From positions 1 through 43,736 of the forward strand of contig CALFYS010000059.1 of NCBI GenBank assembly GCA_937952245.1: DNA of 43,736 nucleotides. Reading direction: 5' to 3'. Shown piece after piece: positions 7,937-16,107 of the stretch. Within the stretch, counting starts at the first letter, position 1, and every line of letters begins with the position of its first letter. This DNA comes from an uncultured Alphaproteobacteria bacterium (GTDB taxonomy: Bacteria > Pseudomonadota > Alphaproteobacteria > Puniceispirillales > UBA1172). A model generated the notes under the pieces. That model saw only the letters and a list, made by a program, of their open reading frames with translations, was not told where the DNA came from and did no database searches. Position numbers and translations under genes: made by a program.

Positions 7937-8433
7937 TGGCTGCTGAAAATGGACCACTGATTAACGAAGGTGTCTGGGTTGCGATCTCTTTTGTCGCTTT
8001 TGCCGGACTCGTTTGGAAAAAGGCTGGCTCTGCTCTGAGCCAGATGATGGATAAGCGTGCTGAAGACATTAAGGCGAACCTTGATGAAGCCCGCACCCTG
8101 CGTGAAGAAGCGCAAGCGGAACTTCAGAAATACCAAAAGCTAAGCCGTGAAGCCGCTGATCAGGCGGAGCAAATCACCGCTAATGCCATGGCCGCTGCTG
8201 AAACCATCCGTGCCAATGCTGAAAAAGCAGCAGAAGCATCAATCAAGCGTAAAGAAGAACAGGCCGCGGCCAAGATTAAAGCCATGGAAGCTGAAGTTGT
8301 TGCTGAATTGCGCAACCGTGCCGCTGAATTGGCCACCTCTGCCGCGGGTGAATTGATCAAGTCTAACCTTGATGATAAAGCCGCTGTTTCATTGGTGAAA
8401 TCAGACATCGAAAACATTAAGAAATTAGGTTAA
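7936..8433 (+). CDS. atpF: ATP synthase F0 subunit b
   Basis: The 165-residue peripheral stalk subunit. A short periplasmic N-terminus (MAAENGPLINEG) leads into one membrane helix at about 12-30 (VWVAISFVAFAGLVWKKAG). The rest is an Ala/Glu/Lys-rich right-handed coiled coil that pairs with b' and reaches F1. It is the last gene of the operon, and a strong terminator follows 18 bases downstream. It is about the usual length. Confidence 0.95.
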   Translation: MAAENGPLINEGVWVAISFVAFAGLVWKKAGSALSQMMDKRAEDIKANLDEARTLREEAQAELQKYQKLSREAADQAEQITANAMAAAETIRANAEKAAEASIKRKEEQAAAKIKAMEAEVVAELRNRAAELATSAAGELIKSNLDDKAAVSLVKSDIENIKKLG

Positions 8434-8451
8434 TCCAAACCGAATTCGAAT

Positions 8452-8479
8452 AAAAACCCGCCTGATGGCGGGTTTTTTT
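8452..8479 (+). terminator. Intrinsic terminator of the F0 operon
   Basis: AACCCGCC-TGAT-GGCGGGTT stem-loop, extended by A:T pairs, with seven T residues at 8473-8479. The A-run before the stem makes it able to act on both strands, so it may also serve the minus-strand gene that ends at 8512. Confidence 0.92.
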
Positions 8480-8511
8480 ATGGGCTTCATCAATATCAAA
8501 TTATGCTCGGG

Positions 8512-9048
8512 TTAATTGGCTTTCCGCCCTAAAGCCAAAACCACCCGCGTGCCTGCTGGCACATCATCCCTGACATTAAAGACCGGACGCGAACCTGACA
8601 TGCTGGTGGGCAAGAATCCGGTGAAACTTTCAACACTGCGATCAACCACTTCATCATTTTTATCAATATAAGCGATGGTCAGATCAATCGGCACTTCTTC
8701 AACCTTAGCATTAACGCTGAGGTCACGGCGGATGATCAAGGCAAAGCCCAAATCCATTTGATAGCCATCAGGCGTCGCCACGCATTTCGGCGAAACACCA
8801 TCAAAACGCGCGGTCACCTTCTGGCCTGATTTTGTTCCGGTCAGGATGACATTCTCAGCCCCAGCAAGCGCTTTGACATCAGGACAAGCGACATATTCAG
8901 GCTCAAACGAAGAACACGCCGTCAGCCCCAAAATAGAAAGCCCAGCAATAGCCGAAATGCCCGAAGAAATTCGGGCAGAATTTTTGGCCGAAATATTCTT
9001 TTTCGCAAAAGATCGAATTGCCGCCGTTTTCCAAGATGTGAGGGCCAT
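8512..9048 (-). CDS. Hypothetical lipoprotein-like protein
   Basis: I do not recognise this family. It has 178 residues from the ATG at 9048, chosen because AGGTG lies eight bases upstream; an upstream Met at 9078 would add ten residues. A hydrophobic stretch ends in a lipobox-like GLTAC (Cys45), suggesting export and lipid attachment, but the n-region of about 30 residues is long for a lipoprotein signal. The mature part has three further cysteine-poor beta-rich stretches (for example VPIDLTIAYIDKNDEV and VPAGTRVVLALGRK), and the C-terminus ends in a beta strand. It is divergent from ispH and convergent with the atp operon, so it is a single-gene unit. Confidence 0.75.
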   Translation of the reverse strand: MALTSWKTAAIRSFAKKNISAKNSARISSGISAIAGLSILGLTACSSFEPEYVACPDVKALAGAENVILTGTKSGQKVTARFDGVSPKCVATPDGYQMDLGFALIIRRDLSVNAKVEEVPIDLTIAYIDKNDEVVDRSVESFTGFLPTSMSGSRPVFNVRDDVPAGTRVVLALGRKAN

Positions 9049-9147
9049 AACACCTATTCCTTTAATTTGCCGTATCAAGACTGACAGTATCTGCTTTCTG
9101 ACACTGTTTCAAGTTGACCACAAGCAATTCTTCAAGCAAAACAGGGC

Positions 9148-10134
9148 ATGAGTGATATTCTTTTTGATCAAGCAAATCCCCCGGGTGATTCGGAAGGCGC
9201 GCCCAAGATCATCCGATTGGCGGGGCCAAGAGGCTTTTGTGCTGGTGTTGATCGCGCGGTGAAAATTGTTGAAGTGGCGCTCGAAAAATTTGGCGCGCCT
9301 GTCTATGTCCGCCATGAAATTGTCCATAACAAATTCGTTGTCGATGGTCTGGCGGCAAAAGGCGCGGTGTTTGTTGAAGAGCTTGATGAGGTGCCGAATG
9401 ACGCGCCGGTGGTCTTTTCTGCCCATGGGGTGGCGAAATCGGTTGTCGCGGAAGCGGATCGCCGCCAGATGATCGCCGTCGATGCCACCTGCCCTTTGGT
9501 GACAAAAGTCCATATCGAAGCCCATCGCCATGTCCGTGAGGGCAGTCATATTCTGCTGATCGGCCATGCTGGCCACCCTGAGGTTGAAGGCACCATGGGG
9601 CAAGTCCCCGAGGGCACGATGACCTTGATCGAAACAGCAGAAGATGCCCGCACCATCACCCCGCCTGATGGGGTTGAACTGGCCTTTGCCACCCAAACCA
9701 CCTTATCGGTTGATGACACGGCTGAGATTGTCAGCATTTTAAAAGACCGTTTCCCGAATATGAAAGGCCCAAGGGGCGAAGATATTTGCTATGCCACCAC
9801 CAACCGCCAAAAAGCGGTGAAAGCCATTGCAGATGGCGCTGATCTGGTGCTGGTGATCGGGGCTGAAAATTCATCAAATTCGAAACGTCTTGTGGATGTT
9901 GCCCTCAGGGCTGGCGCGCGTGAGGCCAAATTAATCGCCGATGCGGGGTTTATTGATTGGGATGATGTTGCCGACGCTAAGGTCATTGGCATTTCCGCTG
10001 GCGCATCCGCCCCTGAAGTCTTGGTTGATGAGGTGATCACCGCCATCAGCGCCCGCCATAACACCGCTGTTGAAGATGTGATTGTCGCCGAAGAAGACAT
10101 CACGTTTAAATTGCCGAGCGCGTTAAAGGATTAA
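9148..10134 (+). CDS. ispH: 4-hydroxy-3-methylbut-2-enyl diphosphate reductase IspH
   Basis: The last step of the MEP isoprenoid pathway, giving IPP and DMAPP through a [4Fe-4S] centre. It has 328 residues. The three cluster cysteines are C31 (GPRGFCAGVDRA), C115 (VDATCPLVTKV) and C214 (GEDICYATTNRQ). The active-site glutamate lies in GHPEVEGTMGQ, and a SSNSKRL phosphate-binding motif is at about 243. The start at 9148 follows an AGGG-type ribosome binding site closely. It heads a three-gene run with thrB (2-base gap) and rnhA, an order common in alphaproteobacteria. Confidence 0.98.
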   Translation: MSDILFDQANPPGDSEGAPKIIRLAGPRGFCAGVDRAVKIVEVALEKFGAPVYVRHEIVHNKFVVDGLAAKGAVFVEELDEVPNDAPVVFSAHGVAKSVVAEADRRQMIAVDATCPLVTKVHIEAHRHVREGSHILLIGHAGHPEVEGTMGQVPEGTMTLIETAEDARTITPPDGVELAFATQTTLSVDDTAEIVSILKDRFPNMKGPRGEDICYATTNRQKAVKAIADGADLVLVIGAENSSNSKRLVDVALRAGAREAKLIADAGFIDWDDVADAKVIGISAGASAPEVLVDEVITAISARHNTAVEDVIVAEEDITFKLPSALKD

Positions 10135-10136
10135 TC

Positions 10137-11105
10137 ATGGCGGTTTACACGCAAGTCACTGAAGATGAATTATCGGCCTTTCTGACCGAATATAATATCG
10201 GCGAAGCGTTGAGTTTTTCAGGCATCACCGAAGGGGTGGAAAATTCAAATTATCGCCTGAAAACCACCACTGGCGATTATATCCTCACCCTCTATGAAAA
10301 GCGGGTGAATGTTGATGACCTGCCCTTTTTCATGAATTTGATGGCGCATATGGCGCATCACGGCGTCACTTGCCCTGAACCGGTGGCGGATCAGAACGGC
10401 ACGGTGCTGAAGACGTTAAACGACCGCGCGGCGGCGATTGTGACTTTCCTTGATGGCACGTCCAACAACATCCCTTCCGCCCAAAGATGCCGATCAGCGG
10501 GGGTGGCTTTGGCCAGTATGCATAAGGCGGGGGCTGATTTTGATGGCGACCGCGGCAACGCGCTGGATCATACCGCTTGGGCGGATCTCTTGGCGTCTTG
10601 CGGCGATGCAGGTGACCGCCTGAAAGAAGGCATCACCGCCATGGCGCAATCACGGCTTCAACACATCCTTGCCGATTGGCCAGCCGATTTGCCCCGCGGG
10701 GTTTGCCATGCTGATTTATTTCCCGATAACGTCTTGTTCACCGGCGATGATGTCACAGGCATTATTGATTTCTATTTCGCCTGTATCGACAGCCATGCCT
10801 ATGACCTGTCGATCATGCTCAACGCCTGGTGTTTTGAAAGTGACGGCAGTTTCAACATCACCAAATCACGGCAATTGGTTTCCGGCTATCAATCGGTCCG
10901 GCCGTTATCGGATGAAGAAATTTCAGCCATCCCAACCTTATGCCGAGGTTCAGCCATGCGGTTTTTCTTAACCCGCCTTTATGATTGGATCAACACGCCA
11001 AAAGATGCGCAAGTCCGCCCCCATAACCCTATGGATTATTGGACACGGTTAAACTTTCATCATCAGGTCAACACACCTGAAGCCTATGGCATTGATCGGT
11101 CATGA
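10137..11105 (+). CDS. thrB: Homoserine kinase (aminoglycoside phosphotransferase-like type)
   Basis: Phosphorylates homoserine for threonine synthesis. It has 322 residues and is the type with a choline/aminoglycoside kinase fold used by alphaproteobacteria and pseudomonads, not the GHMP type. Visible are ITEGVENSNYRL near the N-terminus (nucleotide loop), the catalytic loop VCHADLFPDNVLF, and the metal-binding GIIDFYF. The next pathway enzyme, threonine synthase, is also in this window at 16.1-17.5 kb on the other strand. The stop overlaps the rnhA start (ATGA), implying translational coupling. Confidence 0.96.
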   Translation: MAVYTQVTEDELSAFLTEYNIGEALSFSGITEGVENSNYRLKTTTGDYILTLYEKRVNVDDLPFFMNLMAHMAHHGVTCPEPVADQNGTVLKTLNDRAAAIVTFLDGTSNNIPSAQRCRSAGVALASMHKAGADFDGDRGNALDHTAWADLLASCGDAGDRLKEGITAMAQSRLQHILADWPADLPRGVCHADLFPDNVLFTGDDVTGIIDFYFACIDSHAYDLSIMLNAWCFESDGSFNITKSRQLVSGYQSVRPLSDEEISAIPTLCRGSAMRFFLTRLYDWINTPKDAQVRPHNPMDYWTRLNFHHQVNTPEAYGIDRS

Positions 11106-11545
11106 GTGTTGAAATTTATACCGATGGGTCATGTTTGGGCAATCCTGGCCCCGGGGGTTGGGGCGCGATCCTTGTTTATGGTGACGTGGAAAAAGAAATG
11201 TCCGGCGGTGAAGACAACACCACCAATAATCGCATGGAATTGCTGGCCGCCATCATGGCGTTAGAAGCCTTAAAACGTCCCGTTGCGGTGACGTTAACCT
11301 CGGACAGTTCTTACCTGAAAGATGGCATCACCAAATGGATTCACGGCTGGAAGAAAAACGGCTGGAAGACCGCTGCTAAAAAGCCAGTGGCCAATCAAGA
11401 CCTTTGGCAACGGTTGGATCAGGCCATCGCGCCGCATCAGATCAACTGGCAATGGGTTAAAGGCCATGCTGGCCATCCCATGAATGAACGTTGTGATGAT
11501 CTGGCACGAATGGCGGCAGAAGCCATTAAATTGGCGGATCGTTAA
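11102..11545 (+). CDS. rnhA: Ribonuclease HI
   Basis: Cuts the RNA strand of RNA-DNA hybrids. It has 147 residues, about the usual size. The four metal-binding acids are all seen: D8 (IYTDGSCLGN), E46 (NNRMELLAA), D68 (LTSDSSYL) and D132 (NERCDDLAR), with the catalytic histidine at H122 (VKGHAGHP). A handle region with KKNGWK is present. It is the last gene of the ispH-thrB-rnhA run and faces the peroxiredoxin gene tail to tail across 16 bases. Confidence 0.97.
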   Translation: MSVEIYTDGSCLGNPGPGGWGAILVYGDVEKEMSGGEDNTTNNRMELLAAIMALEALKRPVAVTLTSDSSYLKDGITKWIHGWKKNGWKTAAKKPVANQDLWQRLDQAIAPHQINWQWVKGHAGHPMNERCDDLARMAAEAIKLADR

Positions 11546-11561
11546 TCCCACCAAGCCCTGA

Positions 11562-12044
11562 TTAAAGATGCTTTAAAACATTTTCCGCTGATGACACTTC
11601 ATAGGCGGCGGGTTCTTCCATAAACATATGGGTGACCGTGCCATTTTCAGCGATTAAAGCCATACGCGCGGCTCGGGTATTGCCCAAGACAGGTGTTTTC
11701 ACCACCGCAAGCCCCATGGCATCTGAAACAAAGGCTTCTGGGTCTGCCAGCATATCAATCTTACCGCTGGCGCCGGTGGCATCGCCCCACGCTTTCATGA
11801 CATGGGCATCATTGACCGACAAACAGCCAATGGCATCAACACCTTTTGATTTGATGGCATCATAATGGTCGATAAAACTTGGCAAATGGCGGGCAGAACA
11901 AGTTGGGGTAAAGGCACCGGGAACTGCGAAAAGAACGATTTTTTTATCCTTTGCCCATTCTGCTAATGTTAATTCCTGAATGCCGTCATCGTCTTTGATA
12001 TGCAAGGTGATTTCCGGCAGAGCATCTTGTGCAGCAATGGTCAT
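11562..12044 (-). CDS. Peroxiredoxin, Prx5 type
   Basis: Thiol peroxidase of the Prx5/AhpE-TSA group, reducing hydrogen peroxide and organic peroxides. It has 160 residues with no signal peptide. The peroxidatic cysteine is C49 in VPGAFTPTCSARHLPSF, preceded by the Pro and Thr of the PxxxT/SxxC motif. A second cysteine, C74 in DAIGCLSVND, is at the place of a non-catalytic Cys common in bacterial Prx5. The protein ends soon after VSSAENVLKHL without a fused glutaredoxin domain. It lies 63 bases downstream of the ScsB-like gene on the same strand and may share its transcript. Confidence 0.94.
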   Translation of the reverse strand: MTIAAQDALPEITLHIKDDDGIQELTLAEWAKDKKIVLFAVPGAFTPTCSARHLPSFIDHYDAIKSKGVDAIGCLSVNDAHVMKAWGDATGASGKIDMLADPEAFVSDAMGLAVVKTPVLGNTRAARMALIAENGTVTHMFMEEPAAYEVSSAENVLKHL

Positions 12045-12107
12045 GGTTGAACCCTCTTATTATCATTGAAGGTTAAATTAGACCTATCCCCCCTGAGGTC
12101 AAGAGCA

Positions 12108-14027
12108 TCACTTGGCCTGATTTAACGCGTCTAAAACAACTTGTTTTGTCAGCAATTCAGGCAGGATCAGCCCCTTGGGCTGGCTTGGCCCATAAACGAT
12201 ATTAAAGGGGATTCCATAGCGGTCGAAAGACGCTAGATAGGCCGTGATCGCATCATTAGGGGCGGTCCAATCGGCTTGCAGTAAGACAATATTTTGATCC
12301 GCAAATACGGTCTTGATCGCCTCTGTTTCCAGCACAAGGGCTTTATTGGCTTTACAGGTCAAGCACCAATCAGCGGTCACATCGACAAACACCACTTGGC
12401 CTTGTTCGGCCAATTCTTCAGCCAATTGCGGTTGCCATTTTTGCCAGCCTTCTTGGCTGTTGGACGCGCCGATGGTGACCGTCACCAAGATGCTGATCAA
12501 CCATGCTGAGGTCAGGAATAACCCCGCCGCCAAAATCTTTTTTAATGAATTGAACCACGCCCCGGGCTTTGGCAGTAAAACCGCCAGCCTTGGGACGGCG
12601 GCGATCACCAACCATGGCAGCGCCAACCCAATGCCCATGGATAAAAAGATCACCATCATTTCAAGGGGCGTTGCGGTCAGGGCAAAGGCAATCGCCGTGC
12701 CCACAAATGGCGCGGAACACGGGGTGGCCAATAATGTCGCCAATGCCCCTGATAAAAAGTCCCCAGCGAAATTGCCGCCTTTCCCGCCATCTGTAATTTG
12801 CCCCCCTAATTGCCCTAAACGCTGAGCAAATTGCGGGACAGGCAGGTGAATAAGATCAAGCATCACCAAGCCAAATACGGCAATCGCGCCAGCGGCAAAG
12901 CCCAGAAAGATCGGGTTCTGAAATTGGATTCCCCATCCGATGGCAACCCCAGCTTCGCGCAACGCCAAGAGCCCGCCACCGAGTACAATGAATGAGGTGA
13001 TGACCCCTGCCGCCGTCATTAAAAAGGACAACCGAACCCGCCCTAAAGGTTGATCAACCATGCCCATCACGCTGCCCAATTTTAATGAGATGACGGGCAA
13101 GACACATGGCATGACGTTTAAAATCACCCCGCCCATGAAGGCGATGACCATCATGGTCAACAGCCCTGTGAATAGCGGTTTGGACGATGGTGCGGCAACA
13201 CCCGCTGGGGCGGGTTCAATCGTGGCGGGGGCTTCTAATAACCAGTCTTTCGCGACAACAGTGACGGTGATGCCCTCACCCATCAGCTCAGGGGCAGGCT
13301 TGCCTTCAATGGCAATACGGGCGGTATGGTCTTGCCATTGCGGTTTGGCAAAAGCGTATCCTGTGGGGGCTTCAATAAGAATATCTTGGGGCGCGGCGAT
13401 GGCTTGATTATTCGGATGAACAAACGGAAGAACCAGAGTATCACCATCGAGATATACCGCTTTTATGGCAATCCCGCCGGATGTCGATTGGCGCGGGACC
13501 TTGGCCATATATTGCGCAATATCGCGGGCAAACGCTGAGGGCGTGCCTTCGCCTTTCGGCAGGGATAAGGTCAGAATCTCCCGCAAAGGGATACAGACAT
13601 CTTTACAGACCAGCCCATCAAATTGCGCGGCGATGGTCAGGCTTTGCTGGGGATGGTCAAGCGACAGGCGCAAGGGATAAATCACATGATTGGCATAGCC
13701 AAAACTATCAAACCCAAGGATTGAGAATCGCTTCGGGGCGGGGAAATCAAGGTGATGACCTGTAACCGCTGGCGTTTTTGAAAAATCCAGAACAGGCGGC
13801 AATCCCGCGTCACCGGGCGAACGCCAGTAAATTTTCCAGCCTTCTGACAATTTGACTTCCAGCCCGGCCTGAAACTCATCCCGTCCATCAAAACTGTCAA
13901 TGGCGCTGACCAGACGGGCTTGCATTTCATTGCCGCCCTGCCATGGACCGGCGGCGGCATAGGCCTGACCGCCCGCCAACACCATGGTGGTGAGGCTCAA
14001 TAACATGGAAAGTATCAGTCTGATCAT
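12108..14027 (-). CDS. ScsB/DsbD-type transmembrane thiol-disulfide reductase
   Basis: Carries electrons from cytoplasmic thioredoxin across the membrane to periplasmic thiol proteins. It has 639 residues. A signal peptide ends near AYA (about 24). The N-terminal periplasmic domain has the C141-K-D-V-C145 pair. The central membrane domain of about eight helices has the two redox cysteines in NVMPCVLPV and ATPCSAPFVG. The C-terminal thioredoxin-like domain has ADWCLTCKANK. The larger N-terminal domain is closer to ScsB than to classic DsbD. Known ScsB partners include periplasmic peroxidases; the neighbouring Prx5 has no export signal, so a direct link with it is doubtful. The window also encodes an exported DsbA-like protein at 1.4 kb. 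Confidence 0.93.
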   Translation of the reverse strand: MIRLILSMLLSLTTMVLAGGQAYAAAGPWQGGNEMQARLVSAIDSFDGRDEFQAGLEVKLSEGWKIYWRSPGDAGLPPVLDFSKTPAVTGHHLDFPAPKRFSILGFDSFGYANHVIYPLRLSLDHPQQSLTIAAQFDGLVCKDVCIPLREILTLSLPKGEGTPSAFARDIAQYMAKVPRQSTSGGIAIKAVYLDGDTLVLPFVHPNNQAIAAPQDILIEAPTGYAFAKPQWQDHTARIAIEGKPAPELMGEGITVTVVAKDWLLEAPATIEPAPAGVAAPSSKPLFTGLLTMMVIAFMGGVILNVMPCVLPVISLKLGSVMGMVDQPLGRVRLSFLMTAAGVITSFIVLGGGLLALREAGVAIGWGIQFQNPIFLGFAAGAIAVFGLVMLDLIHLPVPQFAQRLGQLGGQITDGGKGGNFAGDFLSGALATLLATPCSAPFVGTAIAFALTATPLEMMVIFLSMGIGLALPWLVIAAVPRLAVLLPKPGAWFNSLKKILAAGLFLTSAWLISILVTVTIGASNSQEGWQKWQPQLAEELAEQGQVVFVDVTADWCLTCKANKALVLETEAIKTVFADQNIVLLQADWTAPNDAITAYLASFDRYGIPFNIVYGPSQPKGLILPELLTKQVVLDALNQAK

Positions 14028-14052
14028 AAAACGTATCGCAGGTTGCCGTTTC

Positions 14053-14079
14053 TTTATCCTATTAACAAATAAAGGATAA
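14053..14079. promoter_or_regulatory. Inverted repeat TTATCCT / AGGATAA in the scsB-like/yqgE gap
   Basis: TTATCCT (14054-14060) and AGGATAA (14073-14079) are 12 bases apart and lie 26 bases upstream of the ScsB-like start codon. AT-rich; it may be an operator or overlap a promoter. No regulator is known. Confidence 0.3.
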
Positions 14080-14198
14080 TTTGGATAAAATCATGGCGAA
14101 AGTGAACCCCAAATCAATGATGGGGTCAATTTGCCGCCTTAATTGCCAATCGCCATTACGCCGCTGAAAAAACGCGCAGGATAGATAAATCTGGTCAA

Positions 14199-14213
14199 AA
14201 CGGAAAATCCGTT
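14199..14213. promoter_or_regulatory. Inverted repeat AACGGA-aaa-TCCGTT before yqgE
   Basis: A perfect 6-bp inverted repeat with a 3-base spacer, 17 bases before the AGGGGG-type ribosome binding site of yqgE (14230-14236). It could be an operator or a small leader hairpin. Confidence 0.3.
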
Positions 14214-14239
14214 CTACCATTATCACATAAGGGGGATTT

Positions 14240-14797
14240 ATGACTGCTTATCTGGATGGCCAATTGCTGGTGGCAATGCCACAAATGGATGATAAACGTT
14301 TCAAGGAAACGGTTATCTTAATCTGCAGTCATGATGCTGATTCCGCCATGGGGGTTGTTCTCAACCAAAAGCGTGACAACCTGTATTTAAAAGATTTGGC
14401 GGAACAAGTCGGCATTGGCACGCCTCGATTTAATACCAATATTCCGATTTATAATGGCGGGCCTGTGGAACAGTCTCGGGGGATTGTGATTCATTCCAAT
14501 GAACATATGCTGCCCGATAGCATCGACATTAATCGCAATATGGCCATGACCTCCAATATCAAGATTCTGTCTGAAATCGCGGGTGGCATTGGCCCTGATG
14601 ATTTCATTATCGCCCTTGGTCACGCCAGCTGGACAGAAGGCCAATTGGAACAAGAGCTGCACGATAATGTTTGGCTGACCTTGCCTTATGAACCTGAATT
14701 GATTTTCAACAATCACGCTGATGATATTTGGGCGGGATGCTTTCACCACTTGGGCATTGTCACCGCCCATCTTTCCGCCACCGCGGGTCACGCCTAA
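14240..14797 (+). CDS. YqgE/AlgH family protein (UPF0301)
   Basis: A 185-residue protein of the YqgE/AlgH family, whose biochemical role is not settled; AlgH was linked to alginate regulation in Pseudomonas. Family marks are the N-terminus LDGQLLVAMPQMDDKRFKET, the SAMGVVLNQ stretch, YNGGPVEQSRG, and the C-terminal ALGHASWTEGQLEQEL. The start follows a clear GGGGGA ribosome binding site. It is a single-gene unit convergent with the M16 peptidase gene, with 23 AT-rich bases between the stops. Confidence 0.95.
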   Translation: MTAYLDGQLLVAMPQMDDKRFKETVILICSHDADSAMGVVLNQKRDNLYLKDLAEQVGIGTPRFNTNIPIYNGGPVEQSRGIVIHSNEHMLPDSIDINRNMAMTSNIKILSEIAGGIGPDDFIIALGHASWTEGQLEQELHDNVWLTLPYEPELIFNNHADDIWAGCFHHLGIVTAHLSATAGHA

Positions 14798-14820
14798 AAT
14801 AAATTTGAAAAATAATTTAA

Positions 14821-16107
14821 TTAGGCCGCGAATACAGCGGTTAACGCCGCTTCATCCATCCAGCCATCTTCACCGCTTGGCCCGATCCCTGCCAGAACAG
14901 GGGCGGAGTTTAAAACACGGCTGGCCACGCGTCTGATGTCATCTTCGGTGATGGCGTCAAGTTCTGCCAGCAATTCTGCCGGCGGCTTAACGCGACCAAA
15001 GAGCAGCATTTGGCGGGCGTTGCTTTCACAGATTGATGAAACGTTTTCTTGCTGCATTCGAAGGCCAGCGCGCATCTGGGCGACGGCGCGTTTGGTTTCT
15101 TCCGGATGGGCATGACCCGCCACATCCACCAATTCTTGCCCTGCCAGTTGGATCATCTCGGCGGCATCATCCATTGATGTTCCGGCATAGACGGCCAAAA
15201 CCCCTGAATCAGACAAAGGCTGATTAAACGAAAACACGCTATAGCAAAGCCCGCGTTTTTCTCGGGCTTCTTGGAACAGGCGTGATGACATCCCGCCACC
15301 AAACAGCACCGACATCGCCGATAATGCCATTCGATCCTGATCGGTGATGGACACCCCTTGCAAGCCCAAAACAAGATGCGCTTGTTCCAGATCACGCGTC
15401 ATAATCTGGCGGCGGGCTTGACTGGCGACAGGCCATTGCGGATGGCTGCGCTCCAGTTTGTGATGATGGGCTTTCAGGTCAGCAAATTGGGTTTCCACCA
15501 GCTTGACCAACGCGTCATGATCAACATCACCAGCGGCGGAAATAATAATATTATCAGCGGCATAATGACGATCCATAAACCTGTTCAGATCCGTCCGCCC
15601 AAAGCCATTAACGCTGTCATTTGTCCCCAAAATCGGCCGCCCCAAGGAATGGTCAGGGTGGCTGATGGATTGAAACATATCAAAGACAATATCATCCGGC
15701 GTGTCATGGGCTTGGCCAATTTCCTGAATGATCACGCCTTTTTCACGGGTAATCTCATCTTCGGGGAAGGTTGACCGGATCAAAATATCGGCCAGCAGCT
15801 CAACCCCGAAATTAAGGTCTTCAGGCATCAGGCGCAAATAATAGGCTGTTTCTTCGCGGCTGGTATGGGCGTTGATATAGCCGCCTTTGTCTTCGACCTG
15901 GCGGGCGATTTCAGCGGCATCACGGCTGGTTGTCCCCTTAAACGCCATATGTTCCAGCATATGGGCAATGCCATGTTCTGAGGCGGTTTCATCACGCGCG
16001 CCCGCGTTCACCCAGAAGCCAACCGACACGCTTTGCGCCGCCATCATGCGGGCAGAAATTACCTTCAGGCCAGAAGATAATTCGGTCAGTTGAACATCAT
16101 GCGCCAT
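14821..16107 (-). CDS. M16-family zinc peptidase (MPP-beta/PqqL-like)
   Basis: A 428-residue metallopeptidase of the inverzincin M16B family, resembling the mitochondrial processing peptidase beta subunit and bacterial single-chain homologues. The inverted zinc motif is H49-M-L-E52-H53, with the downstream TREKGVIIQEI stretch carrying the third ligand. The second, non-catalytic half has the glycine-rich loop SVLFGGGMSSRLFQEAREKRG. There is no signal peptide, so a cytoplasmic location is likely. Its start lies inside the end of thrC (11-base overlap), the usual alphaproteobacterial order. It is the last gene of the long minus-strand run that starts at ctaC. Confidence 0.95.
   Translation of the reverse strand: MAHDVQLTELSSGLKVISARMMAAQSVSVGFWVNAGARDETASEHGIAHMLEHMAFKGTTSRDAAEIARQVEDKGGYINAHTSREETAYYLRLMPEDLNFGVELLADILIRSTFPEDEITREKGVIIQEIGQAHDTPDDIVFDMFQSISHPDHSLGRPILGTNDSVNGFGRTDLNRFMDRHYAADNIIISAAGDVDHDALVKLVETQFADLKAHHHKLERSHPQWPVASQARRQIMTRDLEQAHLVLGLQGVSITDQDRMALSAMSVLFGGGMSSRLFQEAREKRGLCYSVFSFNQPLSDSGVLAVYAGTSMDDAAEMIQLAGQELVDVAGHAHPEETKRAVAQMRAGLRMQQENVSSICESNARQMLLFGRVKPPAELLAELDAITEDDIRRVASRVLNSAPVLAGIGPSGEDGWMDEAALTAVFAA

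Noticed and set aside
12313..12825. 170-codon plus-strand ORF inside the ScsB-like gene
   Set aside because: Antisense shadow of a membrane-protein gene; no start signal or family pattern.
14798..14820. AT-rich stretch between yqgE and the M16 gene as a bidirectional terminator
   Set aside because: Only weak A/T pairing without a GC stem.
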